This document shows, piece after piece, positions 23,848 to 29,735 of a stretch of 29,735 bases of DNA. Position numbers and translations under genes: made by a program. The notes under the pieces were generated by a model that did no database searches, was not told the origin of the DNA, and worked only from the letters and a program-made list of their open reading frames with translations. How positions within the stretch are numbered: position 1 is the stretch's first letter; each line of letters begins with the position of its first letter. The DNA comes from Hyphomicrobium_A sp964405975 (lineage in GTDB: Bacteria; Pseudomonadota; Alphaproteobacteria; Rhizobiales; Hyphomicrobiaceae). Location of the stretch: contig CAYOPW010000031.1 of NCBI GenBank assembly GCA_964405975.1, positions 1 through 29,735 of the forward strand, read 5' to 3'.

Positions 23848-24429
23848 CTACTTGCGAATTCCCTCGATGTCGAGCGTTAGGTCGACTTCTTGCGCGGACG
23901 GACCTAGATCGTAGTCGATGCCGAAATCCTTGAGCGCAATCTTGGTCGTGCCCGTAAAACCCTGCCGGTAGCCGCCCCATGGATCCTTGCCGCCGCCAAC
24001 GGGCTCGGCCTCAATCTCGATCTCCTTGGTCACTCCGTGTAGAGTTAGGTTGCCCGTGATGGTGGCCTTGCCGCCGTTCATCGTCACGCCTGTGCTCTCG
24101 AACGTCGCGGTCGGGTGTTTCGACACATCGAGAAAGTCCTTACCGCGAAGATGCTTGTCGCGCTCAGAATGGTTGGTGTTCACACTGCTGGTGTCGATCT
24201 CTACCTTGACCGTCGAATTCCCCGGGTTTTTCTCGTCGAACGTGAAACTGCCGTTGAAGTCATCAAATCGTCCGTTGAGCCAACTAAAGCCCAAATGAGG
24301 GATGCGGAAAGTAATCGCGGCGTGTGAGCGATCGGTGTCGATCACATAGCTATCCGCGTTAGCGGAGGCGGACAGCGCGAATGCACTGGCAAGAAGCGTT
24401 GCAGCGAGAGACAAGGGAACAAGCTTCAT
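23848..24429 (-). CDS. YceI-family periplasmic lipid-binding protein
   Basis: The 193-residue product has a signal peptide (MKLVPLSLAATLLASAFALS, cleavage near NAD) and a YceI domain, a lipocalin-like beta-barrel that binds isoprenoid lipids in characterised members. Landmarks are YVIDTDRSHAAITFRIPHLG, SVNTNHSERDKHLRGKDFLD and ITGNLTLHGVTKEI. GGAG lies 8 bases before the ATG at 24429. It directly follows a cytochrome b561 gene (25 bases), the classic YceJ-YceI pairing, which points to a shared role in periplasmic redox or quinone-like lipid handling. It converges on the imelysin arm, whose last gene ends 33 bases away. Confidence 0.94.
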   Translation of the reverse strand: MKLVPLSLAATLLASAFALSASANADSYVIDTDRSHAAITFRIPHLGFSWLNGRFDDFNGSFTFDEKNPGNSTVKVEIDTSSVNTNHSERDKHLRGKDFLDVSKHPTATFESTGVTMNGGKATITGNLTLHGVTKEIEIEAEPVGGGKDPWGGYRQGFTGTTKIALKDFGIDYDLGPSAQEVDLTLDIEGIRK

Positions 24430-24454
24430 GGGATTGGCTCCGTAGCGGTTACCT

Positions 24455-25006
24455 TCAGGTGGCGGGAGGACCGGACCACATACGTGTCAGGATGCGGCGG
24501 CGGTCAATGAAATGGTGCTTAAAGGACGCGGCGGCATGCAGGGCAACGACGGCCATTGTCACATAGGAGAGGATCTCGTGGACTTCGCCCGCGGGCGTCT
24601 CCAGCCCGGGGCTTTGTACCAGTGCCGGGATGGAGAACCAGCCGAAGACATCGATGGGGCGGCCGTCCGAAGTGGAAATCAAGTAGCCACTCAGCATGAC
24701 AGCAAGCAGCAAAGGGTAGAAACCCCAGTGAACAATGGCCGACGCTTTGCGCTCCAGCGGCGACAACTCGTCATCGTCAGGCTTGGGGTTAGCGAGCCGC
24801 CAAAAGAAACGTAACACCAGAAGGAAGAGCAGAAGCATGCCGACGCTACGGTGGATGTCGGGCGCCGTGACGTACCAGGGGCTGTAGTAATTGAGCGTGA
24901 CCATCCACAGTCCCAGCGCAAACAATCCAATGACGCCAACCGCCATCACCCAGTGCGTGAGGCGCGTCACGAGACCGTAGCCAGCTTTCGTGTCTCGGAT
25001 GTACAT
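24455..25006 (-). CDS. Cytochrome b561 family membrane protein
   Basis: The 183-residue product has four membrane segments and candidate haem-ligand histidines His18 (TRLTHWVM), His52 (DIHRSVG), His93 (IVHWGFY), His143 (EVHEILSY) and His157 (ALHAAAS). This fits the bacterial di-haem cytochrome b561 family, which moves electrons between quinols and periplasmic acceptors. ATG 25006 has AGGGG 6 bases upstream and yields a normal-length N-terminus (MYIRDTKAGYGLVTRLTHW). The open frame extends to 25063, adding 19 residues, which I consider less likely. It is followed by yceI at 25 bases, almost certainly in one operon. Confidence 0.92.
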   Translation of the reverse strand: MYIRDTKAGYGLVTRLTHWVMAVGVIGLFALGLWMVTLNYYSPWYVTAPDIHRSVGMLLLFLLVLRFFWRLANPKPDDDELSPLERKASAIVHWGFYPLLLAVMLSGYLISTSDGRPIDVFGWFSIPALVQSPGLETPAGEVHEILSYVTMAVVALHAAASFKHHFIDRRRILTRMWSGPPAT

Positions 25007-25138
25007 TAGGCGCCCCTGGGTCCACTGATGTTGGGACTTCGAGCGTGACATGTAGTTTGCCAAGGACGCGCGTCAAGTCGCACCATCCTTAATGAACGAC
25101 GCGGTGCCACAACTCCGTCGAAGTGGGCATACCTGCGC

Positions 25139-25876
25139 CTAGATACGGTAGGCAAACATACGGAACAGATCTGTCGGCGCTCTGAATAGCTCTTCAGCTT
25201 TAGAAAAACCGGCGTCGCGGCCGAACTTGATCCAATCGCTCCCCGTTTCGGGAAGATCGCACGAGCGCACATGCTCCAGCGCCATATCCAACTCTTCGGG
25301 CGTACATGCCGTCCAGGTATCCCGCGCCAACGCTTCGAACCGGTCCAGATAAGCGGGCACGTTTTCGCCGGCGCGCAGCGTGGGCTCGTAGACGACAAAT
25401 GCGCCATCGGCGGCGATGAGATTGCGAACGTCGTGCATCATGTTGCGCTTCCTTGGCGTCGTGAGGTGATGCAGAGAAAGGCCAAACCATACGACATCGG
25501 ATCGGTGCGAGCTGTCTTGCACCGCATCCGCGAAGTCGGCGTGCTCCAGTTTGACCGCACATTCAAGCGCCTGCAATTGGCGCTTGGCGAGTTCGAGCGC
25601 TGGCAACGACAGATCCACGCCGTGGTAGTGCGCTATCTGGGTGCCAGTGAGCGCGCCGACGATACCACTCGCATCCCCGCAGGCCAGATCCAGGAACCGA
25701 AACGGCCGCGGCATCTCTTCTCGCAGAAACCGGTTGAGAACCGGGTAGACGTCTGCGCCGTGGAAGTAATCATTGTCTATGATCTTGCGATAAAGGTCCC
25801 ACTGGCGCCGGAAGATCTCCAACTCCGGTCGCTTACCGTCGCCCCGGGCCGCTTCGCTGTGCTGGATGTCGACCAC
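25139..25876 (-). CDS. Class I SAM-dependent methyltransferase
   Basis: The 245-residue product has methyltransferase motif I FLDLACGDASG (61-71), an acidic end of strand 2 (YHGVDLSLPALELAKRQL), motif II-like LEHADFAD and VVWFGLSLHHL. It is a soluble Rossmann-fold methyltransferase; nothing in the sequence fixes the substrate. The start is GTG at 25876 with AACAGG 7 bases upstream. It lies 116 bases downstream of gatB on the same strand, and 132 bases upstream of the cytochrome b561 gene; neither gap shows a clear terminator, so operon membership is open. Confidence 0.88.
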   Translation of the reverse strand: MVDIQHSEAARGDGKRPELEIFRRQWDLYRKIIDNDYFHGADVYPVLNRFLREEMPRPFRFLDLACGDASGIVGALTGTQIAHYHGVDLSLPALELAKRQLQALECAVKLEHADFADAVQDSSHRSDVVWFGLSLHHLTTPRKRNMMHDVRNLIAADGAFVVYEPTLRAGENVPAYLDRFEALARDTWTACTPEELDMALEHVRSCDLPETGSDWIKFGRDAGFSKAEELFRAPTDLFRMFAYRI

Positions 25877-25992
25877 GATCTGGCCTGTTCCTCAAAACGA
25901 TTGCTTCGCATTCATACGGGCGCACTCACTACCGTCAATGGCGATGCCTTCTTAGAGTTGCTTGTCCCGCAGCCACTAAGGCTGGTCACCGC

Positions 25993-27468
25993 TTAAATCC
26001 CCAGCTTCTTCCTCAGGATCTCATTAACGGCCTTGGGATTGGCTTTGCCGCCCGACGCCTTCATCACCTGACCAACGAACCAGCCAATGAGGTTCGGCTT
26101 CGCCTTCGCCTGTTCCACCTTGTCGGGATTGGCGGCGATAATTTCATCAACCGCCTTTTCGATCGCCCCAGTATCGGTGACCTGCTTCATGCCGCGCTTT
26201 TCGACGATCTCGGCTGGGTCACCGCCCTCCGACCAGACAATCTCGAACAGATCCTTGGCAATCTTGCCGGAGATGGTGTCAGCTCCAATGAGATCGATAA
26301 TAGACCCGAGCTGCGCCGCTGAAACGGGTGAGGCTTCGATCGAAAGACCTTCTTTATTGAGACGCCCGAACAACTCGTTGATCACCCAGTTCGCGGCAGC
26401 CTTCCCGTCGCGTCCCTTGCCGACCTCCTCAAAGTAATCCGCCGACTCGCGCTCGGCGATGAGCACGTCGGCGTCGTAGGCCGACAAGCCATACTCTTTT
26501 ATAAAGCGTGCGCGCTTTTCGTCGGGCAGCTCTGGCAAACCGTCCTTGAGCGTCTCGACGTAGTCCATCGTCAGCTCGAGAGGCAGAAGATCCGGGTCTG
26601 GGAAATAACGGTAGTCGTGCGCCTCTTCCTTGGAGCGCATGGAACGCGTCTCGCCTTTCACCGGGTCAAACAGCCGCGTCTCCTGATCGATGGTGCCGCC
26701 GTCCTCGATGATATCGATCTGGCGGCGCGCCTCCGCCTCGATTGCTTGGCCGATGAAGCGAATGGAATTGACGTTCTTAATCTCGCAACGTGTTCCCAAT
26801 TCATCGCCGGGCTTACGCACCGAGACATTCACATCAGCGCGCAAATTGCCCTTATCCATATCCGCGTCAGACGTTCCCAGATAGCGCAGGATGGTGCGTA
26901 GCTTCGACACATAAACCTGCGCCTGTTTGGCTGAACGCATGTCGGGCTTTGAGACGATTTCCATCAGTGCCACGCCAGAGCGGTTGAGATCAACGTAGGA
27001 GTATTCAGGATGCTGGTCGTGAATCGACTTGCCAGCATCCTGCTCCAGATGCAGCCGCTCGATGCCAACCGTCATGGTCTCGCCGTCAACGGCGATCTCG
27101 ACCTCGCCCTCGCCCACGATCGGCTGTTTGTACTGGCTGATCTGGTAGCCTTGCGGCAGGTCGGGATAGAAATAGTTCTTGCGATCAAACACGCTCTTCA
27201 AATTGATCGCCGCGTTGAGGCCCAGACCAGTACGCACGGCCTGCGCGATGCACTCTGAATTTATGACGGGCAGCATGCCGGGCATCGCCGCATCGACGAG
27301 CGAGACGTGGCTGTTCGCCTCCCCGCCGAATGCGGTCGAGGCGCCGGAGAATAGTTTGGAGGCTGAGGCCACCTGCGCGTGCACCTCCAGGCCAACGATG
27401 AGTTCCCAATCGCCCGTCGCGCCTTCTATGAGGTTGGCACTCGTGCCGGCCTTGACCTTGTCCTGCAT
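25993..27468 (-). CDS. gatB: Aspartyl/glutamyl-tRNA amidotransferase subunit B
   Basis: The 491-residue protein is a full-length GatB. It has GLEVHAQVASASKLFSGA at the start, the signature FDRKNYFYPDLPQGYQISQY, EQDAGKS, YSYVDLNRSG and DYRYFPDPDLLPL. The C-terminal GatB/YqeY domain ends in KANPKAVNEILRKKLGI. With GatA and GatC it converts Glu-tRNA-Gln (and Asp-tRNA-Asn) to Gln- and Asn-tRNA in the cytosol. AAGGAG lies 7 bases before the ATG at 27468. gatA and gatC are not in this window, so they must be elsewhere. It lies 64 bases after an MFS transporter gene on the same strand. Confidence 0.98.
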   Translation of the reverse strand: MQDKVKAGTSANLIEGATGDWELIVGLEVHAQVASASKLFSGASTAFGGEANSHVSLVDAAMPGMLPVINSECIAQAVRTGLGLNAAINLKSVFDRKNYFYPDLPQGYQISQYKQPIVGEGEVEIAVDGETMTVGIERLHLEQDAGKSIHDQHPEYSYVDLNRSGVALMEIVSKPDMRSAKQAQVYVSKLRTILRYLGTSDADMDKGNLRADVNVSVRKPGDELGTRCEIKNVNSIRFIGQAIEAEARRQIDIIEDGGTIDQETRLFDPVKGETRSMRSKEEAHDYRYFPDPDLLPLELTMDYVETLKDGLPELPDEKRARFIKEYGLSAYDADVLIAERESADYFEEVGKGRDGKAAANWVINELFGRLNKEGLSIEASPVSAAQLGSIIDLIGADTISGKIAKDLFEIVWSEGGDPAEIVEKRGMKQVTDTGAIEKAVDEIIAANPDKVEQAKAKPNLIGWFVGQVMKASGGKANPKAVNEILRKKLGI

Positions 27469-27532
27469 GGGTTCGCTCCTTAGGGGCTTTCGTTATCGCA
27501 GGGCGGGGGGCACCGCAATCCCTTCTCAGGAC

Positions 27533-29104
27533 CTACTTGTCAGCTGAGGTTTTGGCGGGCTGCGGCCTGAGCAGAAAGAAGCTTGTTGCAGCAGCTATAA
27601 GTGCAATGATCATAAAGAGCATCATGGCGCCGGAAAATGCACTGGCCTCAGCGAGGTTCAAGGTGTGCTCGATCTGTGCTGCATCCGTGGGGCTAAATTG
27701 GGCCAGCGCATGTTTGCCCTGACTAGCCGAACCATGCGCTAAATCGCGCACCCAGTTCATGGCGTTTGATGGCGCATCCGATAGTCCAGAAACAGTTTCG
27801 GAAACGGCGTCCCCTCGTATTTTTCCCATCACCGTTCCGCCCGCGGCGATAGATATGGTGAGCCCCAGGTAGAAGCACATATTTATGACGCCAGATCCTT
27901 GGCCGGCATGCTCATCGGGGAGTGCGCGCAGGCCGACGATGGGAAAGAATGGGTAGGTGAGCCCCATTCCGGCACCGACCAACACCAACCGCCACCACAT
28001 GTCCGCATAGCTCGTGTCTGCTGTCGTCTGGGAGAGCAACCACAAACCGCAGGCCATCAACAGCATGCCTATGGTGATGGGCCACTTCATTCCGCCCTTG
28101 GCGAGGAGGCTTGGCAGGAACACCGACAATACGAAGCTGGTCGCCGAATAAGGTAAGAGCGCCGCTCCCGCCACGAAAGCTGTCAAACCGAGGCCGCCAG
28201 GCGCCTGCGCAAACAGGTTAAAAAATAATACCACTGCTATGAGCGCCACACCGTCCGCAAAAATTCCAAGCGTTGAGGCGAGATAGGCCGGATAGCGGAA
28301 AAATCGAAAGTAGACGAGCGGCTCAACCGCATAGAGCTCGCGTATTACGAACGCGACAGTTCCCGCAGCAGCAATTGCAAAAAGGCTGAGCGTCTCCGCG
28401 GAGGTCCACCCGGCAATGTGCGCGTTGCTCAAGGCGTATACGAAAGGCGCCAGCGCGACTATCAGCAAGCCAGTGCCAACATAGTCGACAGGGATCGCCT
28501 TCCGCTTTGTGGGCGGCATCAGCCTATGCCTAATGATGCGCGCGCACAGCACTGCTGAAACTGTAATCACAAATACATCAACGCCAAACACAGCCCGCCA
28601 GCCAACTACTGCGATAAGTGCACCGGCAATCAGCACGCCAACGCCGAGCCCCAGCGCAACCGAACTTGCCCAAATACCAAGCGCCAAGGCGCGCTTCGAT
28701 TTCTCGGTTGTTACGTTGACCAGCGCAACGGAGGCACTCATCATGCAAGCTGCGCCAACACCTTGGCCGACGCGGCCGATCAAAAAAATACTGAAGTCAT
28801 CCGCCACTAGGTCAATCGCACTACCAACTCCGAAAATGGCGAGGCCAAACATAAAGACATTTAGCTTTCCAAAGATATCAGAGAACCGGCCCATTATGGC
28901 GACAAGGACGGTTGCGCTAAGCATATAGATGTTCATGACCCATTGCTGGGCCAGTGTCGTGAGGTTTAGGTCTGACTTGATCGCAGGTAGCGCTGTCATA
29001 ACGCCGGTAGCGTTCGAACCAACCAGAAAGGCGCTAAGGCATGCGGCGATCAAGACCAGCCAGCGATCAAAAAATGGGCGGCCCGTCGGGGCGTTCTCGA
29101 TCAT
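27533..29104 (-). CDS. MFS drug/proton antiporter, 14-TM DHA2 type
   Basis: The 523-residue product is hydrophobic throughout with roughly 14 membrane segments. It contains the MFS motif A GRFSDIFGKLNVFM after TM2 and ALGIWASSVALGLGVGVLIAGALI, resembling antiporter motif C, in the fifth segment. The architecture fits the EmrB/QacA (DHA2) group of proton-driven multidrug exporters in the inner membrane; the substrate is unknown. No membrane-fusion protein or regulator gene is adjacent. The ATG at 29104 gives a normal N-terminus (MIENAPTGRPFFDRWLVLI), though there is no good Shine-Dalgarno sequence. It precedes gatB by 64 bases and could be co-transcribed with it. Confidence 0.9.
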   Translation of the reverse strand: MIENAPTGRPFFDRWLVLIAACLSAFLVGSNATGVMTALPAIKSDLNLTTLAQQWVMNIYMLSATVLVAIMGRFSDIFGKLNVFMFGLAIFGVGSAIDLVADDFSIFLIGRVGQGVGAACMMSASVALVNVTTEKSKRALALGIWASSVALGLGVGVLIAGALIAVVGWRAVFGVDVFVITVSAVLCARIIRHRLMPPTKRKAIPVDYVGTGLLIVALAPFVYALSNAHIAGWTSAETLSLFAIAAAGTVAFVIRELYAVEPLVYFRFFRYPAYLASTLGIFADGVALIAVVLFFNLFAQAPGGLGLTAFVAGAALLPYSATSFVLSVFLPSLLAKGGMKWPITIGMLLMACGLWLLSQTTADTSYADMWWRLVLVGAGMGLTYPFFPIVGLRALPDEHAGQGSGVINMCFYLGLTISIAAGGTVMGKIRGDAVSETVSGLSDAPSNAMNWVRDLAHGSASQGKHALAQFSPTDAAQIEHTLNLAEASAFSGAMMLFMIIALIAAATSFFLLRPQPAKTSADK

Positions 29105-29274
29105 TTGGAGGAAGACTCAAGCTAGACATGATGAGTAAGCACGCACGCCTTCCAGTACCACGGTGCGCGGCGCATCAAAGCAGTTTCCAAGGAAAGTTCA
29201 ATTGAGGATGAGGCTAAAGCGTCTTTATCCAACGAGCCCTGGCATGTAAATGACCTTCGGCAGCGCGTGGGCCG

Positions 29275-29646
29275 TTAGGGATCGGGAGCCATGCTCACCG
29301 CGTTGGGATAACGGCGCGATCTGCCTTCAAAGAAGCAACCGCTCTCCAGCACCAAGGCTTCGTGATAGATCTGGCCTTCGACTGTGCACGCCGTCCTTAA
29401 CACGAGCTCCTTTGCATAGATCGAACCGTTGACCTCTCCGAGGACAACAACATGATCGCCCACGACGACGCCGTCGACGATGCCCTTTTTCGCAATCTGC
29501 ACCATCGGTGCGCGCACGCCCCCGTCGACCACGCCTTCAACTAAGACCGGGCCTTCAAAATACACCGTGCCGGCGATCGTAACGGACGGAGGCACCACAA
29601 ACGTTGCTTTGGGTGCGGGCACGTGAATTTCGCTCAACTGGGTCAT
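29275..29646 (-). CDS. Bactofilin (polymer-forming cytoskeletal protein)
   Basis: The 123-residue product is a compact bactofilin. A short proline-rich, disordered N-terminus (about 20 residues) is followed by a right-handed beta-helix of repeated short strands with glycine turns: TIAGTVYFEGPVLVEGVVDG, AKKGIVDGVVVGDHVVV, LGEVNGSIYAKELVLR and CTVEGQIYHEALVLESG. It ends in FFEGRSRR, as in the Caulobacter BacA/BacB group. Bactofilins self-assemble without nucleotide and scaffold cell-wall or stalk-related enzymes at the membrane. No peptidase M23 partner gene is adjacent in the window. The ATG at 29646 is the only sensible start. It lies 170 bases upstream of the MFS gene on the same strand. Confidence 0.9.
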   Translation of the reverse strand: MTQLSEIHVPAPKATFVVPPSVTIAGTVYFEGPVLVEGVVDGGVRAPMVQIAKKGIVDGVVVGDHVVVLGEVNGSIYAKELVLRTACTVEGQIYHEALVLESGCFFEGRSRRYPNAVSMAPDP

Positions 29647-29714
29647 TATGCTGTTTTCCGGACGGCCGCTAATTCTGCATGCCGGTCCGGGCCAATTGCC
29701 CCACAGAAGTGGCT

Positions 29715-29735
29715 GTTTTCGGGCAGCCCGAAAAC
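29715..29735. repeat. Perfect palindrome at the window edge
   Basis: GTTTTCGGGC (29715-29724) and GCCCGAAAAC (29726-29735) are exact inverted copies around a single A. The GC-rich centre with T/A-rich outer arms could be a bidirectional terminator or part of a dispersed repeat. The window ends here, so the following bases cannot be checked. Confidence 0.5.

Noticed and set aside
25271..25996. Plus-strand open frame of 241 codons
   Set aside because: It mirrors the methyltransferase gene, which has clear family motifs on the other strand.

Overview
The window looks like chromosomal DNA of an alphaproteobacterium, most likely of the order Hyphomicrobiales. The basis is the protein sequences: ClpX/ClpP/trigger factor/Lon, the short-type ArgC, type-2 heme A synthase and a Caulobacter-like bactofilin. 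The lon-clpX-clpP-tig order and the rplM-rpsI-(argC) neighbourhood, both familiar from that group, point the same way. No strain can be named from sequence alone. I found no insertion sequence, prophage or CRISPR array; almost everything is ordinary-looking coding DNA with short spacers.

Layout. 1-5.1 kb (minus strand): a protein quality-control block of tRNA-Leu(UAG), tig, clpP, clpX and the 5' part of lon, with a very good RpoH-type heat-shock promoter in front of lon. 5.2-7.3 kb (plus): two sulfur-metabolism genes, a PLP-dependent cysteine synthase with a TTG start and a 3-mercaptopyruvate sulfurtransferase. 7.3-9.7 kb (minus): a secreted helical protein of unknown function, a crotonase-fold protein of the ECHDC3 type without the catalytic glutamates, a VOC protein and a CoA-binding protein. 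10.1-11.1 kb (plus): rplM-rpsI, preceded by a triple repeated operator-like sequence. 11.1-13.6 kb: an H-NS/HvrA-like nucleoid protein, a lower-GC gene for a secreted protein ending in a strong terminator, and a TerC-family membrane protein; this block separates rpsI from argC. 13.6-18 kb: argC and, overlapping it tail to tail, ctaA, then a large Wzz/Wzc-like polysaccharide co-polymerase with a decayed kinase domain.

18.1-23.8 kb is the most interesting part: a divergent periplasmic iron-linked locus. Leftward run an imelysin-family protein and a DUF1513 beta-propeller; rightward run a second imelysin (IrpA type), a dihaem oxidoreductase (DUF1111) and a tiny, very acidic secreted protein. The shared promoter region holds a palindromic TGA-N9-TCA element of the iron-rhodo-box form, which suggests iron-responsive control of both arms. 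23.8-25 kb (minus): the pair cytochrome b561-YceI. 25.1-29.7 kb (minus): a methyltransferase, gatB, a 14-TM MFS transporter and a bactofilin; the window ends in a perfect palindrome.

Family assignments come from motif recognition by eye; no alignment or database search was run. Start codons were chosen from ribosome-binding sites, conserved N-termini and signal peptides, and are noted where uncertain.
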